NCBI RefSeq assembly: GCF_002407205.1
Contig: NZ_CP023548.1
Coordinates: 1,264,501-1,328,500, forward strand
Length of the DNA: 64,000 nucleotides
Reading direction: 5' to 3'
Source: Rhodobacter sp. CZR27
Lineage (GTDB): Bacteria; Pseudomonadota; Alphaproteobacteria; Rhodobacterales; Rhodobacteraceae
Part shown: piece after piece, positions 52,261 through 60,230 of the stretch
Layout: every line of letters starts with the position of its first letter
Numbering within the stretch: the stretch's first letter is position 1
The notes under the pieces: model-generated
What the model saw: only the letters and a program-made list of their open reading frames with translations
Database searches by the model: none
What the model was told of the DNA's origin: nothing
Position numbers and translations under genes: made by a program

Positions 52261-53583
52261 TCAGGCAGGCAGCCCGATCGTCGCCTCGAAGCCATCGGCC
52301 CGGCCGGGGATCGGAGAGCGCAGGCCGAGCGTGCCGCCGGCCCGCTCGGCAATGGTGCGAACGATGGAGAGGCCAAGGCCCGAGCCCTCGCCCGCGCCGG
52401 GCGCGCGCTCGAAGCGGCGGGTCAGGCGGGCGAGCGCATCGGGCGGAACCGGCGTGCCGCCGTTGCGGACCGAAAGGTCGCGGCCGGGCGTCAGCGTGAC
52501 CTCGACCGGTTCGCCGGGTGCCCCGTGGCGCAGCGCGTTCTCGATCAGGTTGCGGCAGAGGATCGCGAAGGCGTCCGGGTCGATCCGGCTCGGCACCGCC
52601 GCCTCGGGCAGCGCCAGCACCAGCCGGTCGCCGGCACCCGCGCGCGTGAAATCCTGGACCACCAGCGACAGGATCGGTCGCAGGTCAGCCGGCCGGTCGG
52701 CCAGCCCGCGCCCCCCTTCGGCACGCGCCAGTTGCATCAGCTTGTCGGACAGGCGCGTGAGGCGTTTCAGCGTGGCCTCGATGTCGGCGGCCCGCCCGGC
52801 AGCCCTGGGGTCCGACGTCTCGATGCGGATGCGCTGCGCCTGCGCGGTAGCGCCGGCCACCGGCGTGCGCAGCTCGTGCGCGGCATGGACGGCAAAGGAG
52901 CGCTCGGCCTCGAAGGCCGCGCGAAGCCGCTCCAGAAGCTGGTTCACCGCCGCCGCCACCGGCGCGATCTCGGTCGGAAGCTCGGCCTCGCCCACAGGAG
53001 CCAGGTCGCCGGCGCCGCGACGGGCGAGGGCGTCGCGCAGGGCCCGCACCGGCCGGAAGCTCCAGCGCACGACCGCCACGATCCCGGCCAGCGCCAGCGG
53101 AATGATGACGACCAGCGGCAACCCCAGCGCCATGCCCAGCTCGCGCGCGACCTGGGCGCGATGCGAAAGCGGTTCGGCCACCGCGATCGTCACCGTCCCG
53201 CGAAGTGCCAGGTCGCAGTAAAGCCGGTGCGTCGCTGTCTGCGTGAAGCCGGGCGCCGTGCAGGGCGGGAAGTCTGCCGGCTCGGCGCGGTGCGAGGCGA
53301 TCAGCACCGCCCCGCCCGCGTCGCGCACGAGGTAGGTGTAGAACTCCTCGTGGGCGCGCAGCGCGGCGATCCGCTGCCCGGTGGCCGGCTCCTCGCGGCC
53401 CACGATCTCCATCACCGCGAGCGGCAGGATGCGCTGCGCCGTCTCCTCCAGCGTCGAGTCGAACACCTCGTCCAGCTCGGCGTGCAGGATGCGCGAGGTG
53501 ACCGTGGCGCTGCCGACCCAGAGCACCGTCACCCCCGCGCCGAGGATCAGCGCGAGCCGCGCCTGCAGCGAGCGCACCCTCAC
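52261..53583 (-). CDS. Two-component sensor histidine kinase
   Basis: A 440-residue membrane kinase. Helix 1 (LQARLALILGAGVTVLWVGS), a periplasmic domain of ~130 residues with two cysteines (PPCTAPG, LYCDLAL), helix 2 (LPLVVIIPLALAGIVAVVRW), HAMP-like linker, H box FAVHAAHELRTPVAG, N box NLIENALRHG and G box GEGSGLGLSIV. Pairs with the response regulator; its GTG at 53583 overlaps that gene's TGA. QseC/PmrB-like layout. The signal is unknown, plausibly redox or metal, given the neighbouring cytochromes. Confidence 0.92.
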   Translation of the reverse strand: MRVRSLQARLALILGAGVTVLWVGSATVTSRILHAELDEVFDSTLEETAQRILPLAVMEIVGREEPATGQRIAALRAHEEFYTYLVRDAGGAVLIASHRAEPADFPPCTAPGFTQTATHRLYCDLALRGTVTIAVAEPLSHRAQVARELGMALGLPLVVIIPLALAGIVAVVRWSFRPVRALRDALARRGAGDLAPVGEAELPTEIAPVAAAVNQLLERLRAAFEAERSFAVHAAHELRTPVAGATAQAQRIRIETSDPRAAGRAADIEATLKRLTRLSDKLMQLARAEGGRGLADRPADLRPILSLVVQDFTRAGAGDRLVLALPEAAVPSRIDPDAFAILCRNLIENALRHGAPGEPVEVTLTPGRDLSVRNGGTPVPPDALARLTRRFERAPGAGEGSGLGLSIVRTIAERAGGTLGLRSPIPGRADGFEATIGLPA

Positions 53584-54239
53584 GGGCAGCCCAGCTTGTA
53601 GCCGAGGCCCCGCACCGTCTCGATCACGGAATGGTCGAGCTTGCGGCGCAGGCGACTGACATAGACCTCGATGGCGTTGCTCTCGACCTCGGCGTCGAAG
53701 GACCAGAGCCGCTCTTCCAGCTGCGCCTTCGACAGGACCTGGTTGGGTCGGGACAGGAACGCCTCGAACAGCACCCATTCGCGGGCGGTGAGCGGGATCG
53801 GCTTGCCGTCGCGGCGAATGCTGCGGGCGGCGAGGTCCACCTCGAACGGGCCCACCCGCACCAAGGGGTTGGGATTGCCGGAGTAGCGCCGGGCGACGGA
53901 ACCGATGCGGGCGGAAAGTTCGGCCAGGTCGAAGGGCTTCACGAGGTAATCGTCGGCGCCCGCGTTCAGCCCGTCGATCCGCTCGGTGATCTGGTCGAGC
54001 GCGGTCAGGATGATGACCGGCGTCGCGTCGCCCCGCGCGCGCCGCCCCCGCAGGAAGGGGATGCCCAGCCCGTCGGGCAGCATGAGATCCAGCAGGATCA
54101 GGTCGTAGGCCGCGACGGCCAGCGCGTCGGCGGCCTCGGCCAGCCGCCGCGCGCGGTCGATCGTGTGCCCCTCGTCGGCGACGTGGTCCGCCACCGCGTT
54201 GCCCAGAACCTCGTCGTCCTCAACCAGCAGGATGCGCAT
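53580..54239 (-). CDS. OmpR-family response regulator
   Basis: A 219-residue regulator: MRILLVEDDEVLGNAV acidic pocket, phospho-acceptor Asp in LILLDLMLPDG (about residue 51), TALDQ and KPF switch residues, then an OmpR-type winged helix (RREWVLFEAFLSRPNQVLSK region, AIEVYVSRLRRKL). Divergent from the PepSY-b561 operon. Direct repeats GTCAG-N6-GTMAG in the shared promoter and in front of the other cytochrome operons are the likely binding sites. Confidence 0.94.
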   Translation of the reverse strand: MRILLVEDDEVLGNAVADHVADEGHTIDRARRLAEAADALAVAAYDLILLDLMLPDGLGIPFLRGRRARGDATPVIILTALDQITERIDGLNAGADDYLVKPFDLAELSARIGSVARRYSGNPNPLVRVGPFEVDLAARSIRRDGKPIPLTAREWVLFEAFLSRPNQVLSKAQLEERLWSFDAEVESNAIEVYVSRLRRKLDHSVIETVRGLGYKLGCP

Positions 54240-54280
54240 GTCACTCTCTGTTGCCGCTTCCCGTCACTTTCGGCCCCTTG

Positions 54281-54297
54281 CCTGACGGCATGCTGAC
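54281..54297 (-). promoter_or_regulatory. Direct-repeat operator, site 4
   Basis: Minus strand GTCAGCATGCCGTCAGG, half-sites 11 bp apart, 42 bp before the response-regulator start codon; suggests autoregulation. Confidence 0.55.
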
Positions 54298-54314
54298 AGA
54301 TTTTCCTTCCGCCT

Positions 54315-54331
54315 GTCAGGTGGCCGTAAGG
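54315..54331 (+). promoter_or_regulatory. Direct-repeat operator, site 5
   Basis: GTCAGGTGGCCGTAAGG, 29 bp before the PepSY gene in the divergent promoter region. Confidence 0.6.
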
Positions 54332-54359
54332 CGCGCCGGCGAGAAGGGGGAACGATCCC

Positions 54360-54689
54360 ATGGAGGCGATCAGGATGAGGCCGGGAATGCTGACGATGGC
54401 TGCACTCGCGACGGTGGTGGCGGGGGCCGCATGGGCCGACGACGACTGCAGCGTGCCGATGGCCGACTGGCAGCCCCGCGCCGCGGTCGAGGCGCTGGCC
54501 CTGTCCGAAGGATGGACGATCCGGCGGCTGCATGTCGATGACGGCTGCTACGAGATCGACGGCTGGGACCGCGACGGGGTGGAGGTCGAGGTGACACTCG
54601 ATCCGGCCACGCTCGCGGTGGTGGAGATCGAGATCGACCAGGAAGACGGGAGGCGGGACAAGCGCCGCCCGGAAAACCGAAAGGAGTAA
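54360..54689 (+). CDS. Secreted PepSY-like small protein
   Basis: A 109-residue protein with signal peptide (MLTMAALATVVAGAAWADDD) and one PepSY-like domain: RAAVEALALSEGWTIRRLHV, CYEIDGWDRDGVEVEVTLDP, VVEIEIDQED. PepSY proteins of this kind often accompany b-type cytochromes and two-component systems in metal or redox responses; the role is inferred. The ATG at 54360 or the Met at 54375 may be the start. Six bp before the b561 gene. Confidence 0.8.
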   Translation: MEAIRMRPGMLTMAALATVVAGAAWADDDCSVPMADWQPRAAVEALALSEGWTIRRLHVDDGCYEIDGWDRDGVEVEVTLDPATLAVVEIEIDQEDGRRDKRRPENRKE

Positions 54690-54695
54690 CAGAGT

Positions 54696-55298
54696 ATGAT
54701 CCGCGTCTGGGATCCCGTCGTGCGCTTCTTCCACTGGGGCCTTGCCGCCTGCTTCGCGCTGGCCTGGCTGACGGCCGAGGAGGTGCAGGGCGCGCACGAA
54801 TGGCTGGGGTATGCCGCGGCTGCGCTGGTGGCGTTGCGCGTGGTCTGGGGCCTCACGGGCTCGCACTATGCGCGGTTCGCGCAGTTCGTGCGTGGGCCGG
54901 GCGCTGTCGCCGCCTACCTGCGCGACATGGCGACGGGGCGCGAGCGGCGCTACGTCGGCCACAACCCGGCCGGGGCGGCCATGATCGTGGCGCTGCTGCT
55001 GTCGATGGCGGGCACCGCCTGGACGGGCTGGCTCATGGCCGAACCCGAGCGCCAGGTCCTGCTGCCGGCGATCGTGGCGCCCGCCTTCGCGGACGAGGAC
55101 GGCGAGGGCGAGCATGGCAAAGGTCGGGGGGACGGCGCGGTCGAGGAAGTCCACGAGGCGCTGGCCAACCTGATGCTGGTTCTCGTCGTGCTGCATCTCG
55201 GCGGCGTGGCGCTGGCCTCGATGCGCCACCGCGAAAACCTCGCGCGGTCGATGGTGACTGGCCTGAAGCGCCCCGCCGAACCCGGCGACGTCGCCTGA
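54696..55298 (+). CDS. Cytochrome b561-type membrane protein
   Basis: A 200-residue four-helix diheme b-type cytochrome: VWDPVVRFFHWGLAACFALA, HEWLGYAAAALVALRVVWGL, YVGHNPAGAAMIVALLLSMA and ALANLMLVLVVLHLGGVALA; His ligands in each. It parallels the b561 half of the fusion at 49288 (same VWDxxxRxFHW and GHNPxGAxM blocks), with an extra charged, His/Glu-rich loop DEDGEGEHGKGRGD between helices 3 and 4 that could bind metal. Likely carries quinol electrons to periplasmic acceptors. Confidence 0.9.
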   Translation: MIRVWDPVVRFFHWGLAACFALAWLTAEEVQGAHEWLGYAAAALVALRVVWGLTGSHYARFAQFVRGPGAVAAYLRDMATGRERRYVGHNPAGAAMIVALLLSMAGTAWTGWLMAEPERQVLLPAIVAPAFADEDGEGEHGKGRGDGAVEEVHEALANLMLVLVVLHLGGVALASMRHRENLARSMVTGLKRPAEPGDVA

Positions 55299-55343
55299 TC
55301 CGCCAGACCTGTTCCGGGCCATCTGTCCCTTCGGCCCGTTCCT

Positions 55344-55376
55344 GCCCCGCCGGTGTCCCCGCCGGCGGGGCTTTTT
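55344..55376 (+). terminator. Terminator after the b561 gene
   Basis: Stem GCCCCGCCGG / CCGGCGGGGC with an 8-base loop followed by TTTTT. Confidence 0.85.
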
Positions 55377-55392
55377 CATGCCAAGGCCGAGT

Positions 55393-55409
55393 GTCAGGGT
55401 CCTGTAAGG
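55393..55409 (+). promoter_or_regulatory. Direct-repeat operator, site 6
   Basis: GTCAGGGTCCTGTAAGG, between the terminator and the peroxidase gene, 141 bp before its start. Confidence 0.6.
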
Positions 55410-55549
55410 TTGGTGTGCATGATCGGCCTTGGCCGAGTCCTTCGCGGGAGCGTCCAGTGGGCCCGGCCGGAGCGGCGATAGCGGCTGCGGTATCAGCCGG
55501 CCCATGTCGCTTCCCCGATCGTGCGATCACGACATCCCGAGGATTTGCG

Positions 55550-56590
55550 ATGCCACGTACCGTTCCCCTTCTCGTGCTCCTTCTCACGCAAGGTCTGGTT
55601 CTTCCCGCTGCGGCCGAGGCGCCTGACGACGCGGCCTTGCGGAAGGAGGCCCTCGGCCTCTTCGAACCGATACCGCCAAAGCCTGAGCCGGTGCCCGATC
55701 CGGCCAGGGTCGAGCTGGGCCGCGCGCTCTTCTTCGAGCCGCGCCTGTCCGAAGGCCACAACATCAGCTGCAACACCTGCCACAATCTCGGCACCGGAGG
55801 TGCCGACCTTGCCAGCGTGTCGCTCGGCCACCGCTGGCAGAAGGGCGGACGAAACTCGCCCACCGTGCTCAATGCCGTCTACAACACCGCGCAGTTCTGG
55901 GACGGCCGCGCCGCCAACCTCGCCGAGCAGGCGGGCGGCCCGATGCAGAACCCGGTCGAGATGGCGTCGAACCCGGACCACGTGACCGAGATGCTCAGCG
56001 GCATCCACGGCTACGCGCCGCTCTTCGCAAGGGCGTTCCCGGGCGAGGCCGACCCCGTCAGCTTCGCCAACGCGACCGCGGCCATCGCGGCCTTCGAAGA
56101 GACGCTGATCACGCCCGATGCCCCCTTTGACCGCTGGCTGCGGGGTGACGACACCGCACTTGGCGAGAAGGAGAAGCAGGGGCTTCAACTCTTCATCTCG
56201 GAAGGCTGCGCCTCCTGCCACAACGGCCGCAACATCGGCGGCAACGGCTACCAGCCCTTCGGCCTCGTCGAGACGCCGGACGCCGCCGTCCGCCCGCCGG
56301 ACGACAAGGGCCGCTTCGCCGTGACTAAGACCGCCAGCGACGAGTATACCTTCCGGGTGGCGCCGCTGCGCAACGTGGCCCTGACGCCGCCCTACTTCCA
56401 CTCCGGCGCGGTCTGGGACCTGCGGACGGCGGTGCAGGTGATGGCGACCGCGCAACTCGGTGCGAACGTGAACGAGGCGCAGGTGGACGAGATGGTGGCC
56501 TTCCTCGTCAGCCTCACCGGCGAGGCGCCGACGGTTGTCTATCCGGTCCTGCCGCCCAGCACCGCAGACACGCCGCGCCCGAAACCCTGA
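55550..56590 (+). CDS. Diheme cytochrome c peroxidase (CcpA/MauG family)
   Basis: A 346-residue periplasmic enzyme with signal peptide (PLLVLLLTQGLVLPAAAEA). Two heme motifs: CNTCHN (about residue 78) for the low-potential peroxidatic heme and CASCHN (about 222) for the high-potential heme. Conserved NSPTVLNAVYN, FWDGRAANL and PPYFHSGAV follow. It reduces hydrogen peroxide with electrons from small c-type cytochromes. Alone in its transcription unit but preceded by the same direct repeat as the other cytochrome operons, so probably in one regulon. C-terminal Pro/Thr tail is short. Confidence 0.93.
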   Translation: MPRTVPLLVLLLTQGLVLPAAAEAPDDAALRKEALGLFEPIPPKPEPVPDPARVELGRALFFEPRLSEGHNISCNTCHNLGTGGADLASVSLGHRWQKGGRNSPTVLNAVYNTAQFWDGRAANLAEQAGGPMQNPVEMASNPDHVTEMLSGIHGYAPLFARAFPGEADPVSFANATAAIAAFEETLITPDAPFDRWLRGDDTALGEKEKQGLQLFISEGCASCHNGRNIGGNGYQPFGLVETPDAAVRPPDDKGRFAVTKTASDEYTFRVAPLRNVALTPPYFHSGAVWDLRTAVQVMATAQLGANVNEAQVDEMVAFLVSLTGEAPTVVYPVLPPSTADTPRPKP

Positions 56591-56909
56591 CGGCTCACGC
56601 ACGCCATGACTGGCCGCTGGGAGCGGCCGGCCCCCTTCCCGGAAGTGCCCCGACTGTCCGGCCTACGGCGAGACCCTACCATGACCGGAAGCGGGCGCGC
56701 CGCAGGTATCGCTCGCGGTTGGCGACCAAGAAGGCTGCGCGGATCCCGGTATGGGCGACACCTTCGTAAGACCGAAGACGGCGCAGCTTCGATCCCGGCA
56801 GCCTTGTCAGGCGCCCGCCCTTGCACGCAGGGATGGGGAACGCCCGGACGCCGCCATCCCGCGGCATCCGGGCAAGGCAGCACGCCTTCATTCCGAAAAA
56901 AGGGCGCCT
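56591..56909 (+). other. Intergenic, no gene seen
   Basis: 319 bp between convergent genes; only composition-driven frames. Confidence 0.45.
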
Positions 56910-57965
56910 TCAGTAGTCCTCGTCCTGATCCGCGCGGGTCAGGTAGAGAAGGCCCAGATCCTCGTCCAGCGAGACCGCGTCCTCGGCGGCGCCGTAGTAG
57001 ATCTGGGCAGGGCGCGTCGGCTTGCTGCGGGAAAAGCCGGCCATCCTTGCCGCCTGCATCAGGGCCTCATTCACCACGCAGCCAAAGACGGCGACCTCGG
57101 CGCCAAGGTTCTCGAGGCGCCGGGAGGCCGCGCGAAACAGCAGGGCGAGGTCGCGCGGATCGTCGTCGATCGTCAGGATGTCGGTGACCTGAGCGGTGCC
57201 GCGCTTCGGATCCGTGTCGTGGCCGATGGCGACGTAGCCGCGCAATTCGCCATCGCGGCGCAACTGCAGGACATCGTATTTCTGCAGCGGCATGTCGCGG
57301 AAGCGCCAGACCATGAAGGCCGAATCCCGCACCTGGATGAAGGGGTGGTGGGTCACGGCCTTCTGCCAGAAGGCGTCATGCTCGGCCCCGAACTCCTGCG
57401 CAACCGTGATGGTCTCGCCTCGCCTGAGCCGCGAGCCGCCAAGTCCCGAGAGCGCGCGCCAGGCGGACCAGACGGCGTTGACCAGCCCTGCCACGGGCGC
57501 GGCAGCCGGCTTGCGCCGCGCCAGGGCGCTGCCCGCGCGCAGCGGTGCGAACATCTGAACGCGCGCCCTGCTGTGCGCGCCATATTTCTCGTTTACCCGG
57601 GCAAAACGCTCGTCGATCGGGATGCCGATGCGACGAGCGGGACCGGCATAGAACGCCTTGATCAGGTTGATCCCCAGGCCGCGCTCCTTCGGGTCGATGT
57701 TCGTGCCGAAGGGAGAGAGAAAATAGCGCCGCTCGCCATGCAGCATGTAGGCCGAGACGCCCGTGATGCTGCCGCCGACGAACCGGCCGTCCCGCCATGC
57801 CGTCAGCACGCGGACCGCCGGCGCGTCGGGACCCAGCGGCGGACTGAAGATCCAGTCCCAGGCCCGGGCCTTGCGCTCGACCGCCTGGGCATCGAACGTC
57901 TCGGCCATCTTCGCCAGAAACGTGTCGCGGATCTCAGACCCTCGCGTTTCGATCGTGACTGCCAT
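56910..57965 (-). CDS. GNAT/FemAB-like acyltransferase of the polysaccharide cluster
   Basis: A 351-residue cytoplasmic protein with a GNAT-like fold: LTAWRDGRFVGGSITGVSAY, FLSPFGTNIDPKERGLGINL (acyl-CoA-binding region), and a second half with RRDGELRGYVAIGHDTD and DILTIDDDPRDLALLFRAAS. The two-halved layout recalls FemAB-type or double GNAT proteins found with exopolysaccharide genes. The ATG at 57965 lies inside the end of the upstream glycosyltransferase gene (32-bp overlap). It may acylate a sugar; the substrate is not deducible. Confidence 0.7.
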   Translation of the reverse strand: MAVTIETRGSEIRDTFLAKMAETFDAQAVERKARAWDWIFSPPLGPDAPAVRVLTAWRDGRFVGGSITGVSAYMLHGERRYFLSPFGTNIDPKERGLGINLIKAFYAGPARRIGIPIDERFARVNEKYGAHSRARVQMFAPLRAGSALARRKPAAAPVAGLVNAVWSAWRALSGLGGSRLRRGETITVAQEFGAEHDAFWQKAVTHHPFIQVRDSAFMVWRFRDMPLQKYDVLQLRRDGELRGYVAIGHDTDPKRGTAQVTDILTIDDDPRDLALLFRAASRRLENLGAEVAVFGCVVNEALMQAARMAGFSRSKPTRPAQIYYGAAEDAVSLDEDLGLLYLTRADQDEDY

Positions 57966-59094
57966 CGGTCTCTCCTTCCTGTCTCGACGATGCCGATGCC
58001 TTGGCCGCAACCGCGGCGAAGACCTGTTCATGGGCCGCGACAGCCCGGGCCACGCTGAAGGATGCAGCCACGTCGCGCGCCGCCCGGGCATACCGCTGGC
58101 GCGCGGGCTGGTCCTCGGCGATCTCCGTCATGGCACGCGCGACCGAGGGCGTGTCCGCCACCGCCACCAGATGCCCCGTCCGGCCGTCCTGCAGCAGAAG
58201 GCGCGGCCCGAAGGGGCAGTCGACGCTCAGGACCGGGACACCCGCGGCCATCGCCTCGACGATGGCATTGCCGAAGCCCTCGCGCTCCGACGTGCAGACG
58301 AACAGATCGAAGGCCGCGAGCCGCGACTGCACGTCCTCGACGTAGCCCCCGAAGACCACGGCGGATCCCAGCCCGAGGCGTGCGACAAGACGGTCCAGCG
58401 CGGCCCGTTCCGGCCCGTCGCCGAAGATCGTCAGGCTTGCCGCCGGCTGCCGGCTGTGGAAGGCGGCGAAGGCCTCGATCAGCAGGTCGAAGCGCTTGAC
58501 GGCCGCCAGCCGACCGACGCTCACGATCCGCAGGGCGGTGACGGGCTGATCGCGGGGTGGGGCAACGCTGTCGACGACCGGGTTCGGCAGGCAACGGAAC
58601 GGCGGCGCCGCGGCGCCGAGGTAGTCCCTCATCTCGTCCCCGATCCGGTCCAGCGGGGCGACCATCAGATCGGCAAGCGGATAGGCGCGGCGGATGCCGA
58701 AGCGGCGCACCGCCAGCAGCTTCGCCGTCGAGAGACTATAGTCGAGGGGGGTATGCTCGCTGATGACGACGCGCGTCCGGCCGCCGCCCAGACGCGCCGC
58801 GGTGGCCGCATAGATGTTCGTCGCGTTGGTGGCGCTGTAGAGAACGTCGATCCGCGCGTCGCGAAGGAGGCGGGCCAGTTCCGGCACGCAGGCGGGCGGG
58901 CGGGGTCGGCGCAGGACGATCACCTCGACATCCGGCGGCAGCAGCTTCAGATACTCGCCCTCGCGCCGCTGCAGGATCAGCACAGGTCGGAACCGCCCGC
59001 GGTCGAGGTGCCGAAGCAGCAGGAGCACGACCCGTTCCGCCCCACCGTGACGCAGATGCGGCAGGAAGAAGCCGATGCGGATCGGCCCGGTCAT
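57934..59094 (-). CDS. Glycosyltransferase family 4 protein
   Basis: A 386-residue GT-B enzyme: IGFFLPHLRHGGAERVVLLL (acceptor-side N-terminus), RIVSVGRLAAVKRFDLLIEA, LTIFGDGPERAALDRLVARL, and the donor-binding E-x7-E block FVCTSEREGFGNAIVEAMAAG. Uses an NDP-sugar to extend a lipid-linked glycan at the cytoplasmic face. The ATG at 59094 overlaps the preceding stop as ATGA. Confidence 0.92.
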   Translation of the reverse strand: MTGPIRIGFFLPHLRHGGAERVVLLLLRHLDRGRFRPVLILQRREGEYLKLLPPDVEVIVLRRPRPPACVPELARLLRDARIDVLYSATNATNIYAATAARLGGGRTRVVISEHTPLDYSLSTAKLLAVRRFGIRRAYPLADLMVAPLDRIGDEMRDYLGAAAPPFRCLPNPVVDSVAPPRDQPVTALRIVSVGRLAAVKRFDLLIEAFAAFHSRQPAASLTIFGDGPERAALDRLVARLGLGSAVVFGGYVEDVQSRLAAFDLFVCTSEREGFGNAIVEAMAAGVPVLSVDCPFGPRLLLQDGRTGHLVAVADTPSVARAMTEIAEDQPARQRYARAARDVAASFSVARAVAAHEQVFAAVAAKASASSRQEGETDGSHDRNARV

Positions 59095-60230
59095 TCGCGC
59101 ACCGGACGCCATGTCACGCTCTTGTGCCCGCTGTAGTAGCGCAGGATCCCGCGCAGCATGGCGACATGCGTGAAGAGGAAGAAGGCCGCAAGCGCCGCGG
59201 GCCGAAAGCGGCGGAACGCCGGAAAGGCCATCGCGGCAAGGCCCGCGGCATAGAAGATCAGCTGCGCGGCCGCGGTCACGGAATAGAGCCAGTGCTGGCC
59301 CATCAGGGCCAGGTTCGAGACGAACAGCCCGATCAGGAACAGCGGATTGAGCCGCCGCACCAGCTTGTGCGAGAACAGCTGCCAGCCATACCAGCCGGTC
59401 CTGAGCGGGTTCATCAGCGCCCGGTGCACCATCAGCGCGCGCCAGCCGCGTTCGGTCGAGCGGGTGCGACGCCCCATCTCGCGGCCGAGCTTCTCGCTGA
59501 CGGGTTCCGAGGTCGCGGCGCCCGGCTCGAACACCAGCCGCCGGCCGGCGGCGACGGCATTGACCGACATCAGGAAATCGTCCGCGCATCCCATGATCAG
59601 CGGCTTCGTCAGCTCGCGCCGGATGGCATAGATCGACCCCTGTGCCGAGACCGTGCCGCCCAGCCGGGATTCCGCCGTCTTGATCGCCTGATCGTAGCGC
59701 CAGTAGAGGCCCTCGGCCCGGCCCGTCGGCCCGCTCTTTCCCGACGGGACCGTGATCCGGCCACAGACGCCGCCCACCTGCGGATCGCCGAAATGCCGAG
59801 CGATGGCGAGAAGCGAGCCCGGTTCCAGCAGGCTGTTCGCATCGGTGAACACGACCACGTCGCCCCGACAAGCGGCAAGCCCCATGTTGATCGCATCCGC
59901 CTTGCCCTGATGCTGGCTCAACTCGAGCACCGTCACGCGCGGATCCGCGACCTCCCGTGCCAGCTCCACCGTCCGGTCGGTCGATCCGTCCGAGACGACG
60001 ATCACCTCGACCGAGTGGCCCCCCGCATCCTGTGTCAGCGTGTTGCGGATCTTGGCCTCGATATGGGCCGCCTCGTTATGGGCGGCGATCAGGAAGCTGA
60101 AGGTCATCGGCGATGTCGGAGGCACGGGTTCGCGCCGGGGGGCCAGACGCGACAGAGCCGCCACCAGCAGGCCATAGCCCGCGATGCTGTAGACGAGCGC
60201 CACCGCGCACAGCCAGAAGATCCAGGTCAT
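59091..60230 (-). CDS. Membrane-bound glycosyltransferase family 2 protein
   Basis: A 379-residue protein. N-terminal helix (WIFWLCAVALVYSIAGYGLL), GT-A core with FSFLIAAHNEAAHIEAKIRN, VIVVSDGSTDRTVELA (donor Asp), VVFTDANS (DxD-like) and MGCADDFLMS (catalytic base). R/W region RRTRSTERGWRALMVHRALM and three C-terminal helices follow. Resembles processive polysaccharide synthases. Both ends overlap neighbours by 4 bp (ATGA). Confidence 0.92.
   Translation of the reverse strand: MTWIFWLCAVALVYSIAGYGLLVAALSRLAPRREPVPPTSPMTFSFLIAAHNEAAHIEAKIRNTLTQDAGGHSVEVIVVSDGSTDRTVELAREVADPRVTVLELSQHQGKADAINMGLAACRGDVVVFTDANSLLEPGSLLAIARHFGDPQVGGVCGRITVPSGKSGPTGRAEGLYWRYDQAIKTAESRLGGTVSAQGSIYAIRRELTKPLIMGCADDFLMSVNAVAAGRRLVFEPGAATSEPVSEKLGREMGRRTRSTERGWRALMVHRALMNPLRTGWYGWQLFSHKLVRRLNPLFLIGLFVSNLALMGQHWLYSVTAAAQLIFYAAGLAAMAFPAFRRFRPAALAAFFLFTHVAMLRGILRYYSGHKSVTWRPVRE

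Noticed and set aside
57934..59871. Single 645-codon glycosyltransferase extending to 59871
   Set aside because: The upstream part is the wrong frame of the GT2 gene; the ATG at 59094 with ATGA overlap begins a canonical GT4 N-terminus.
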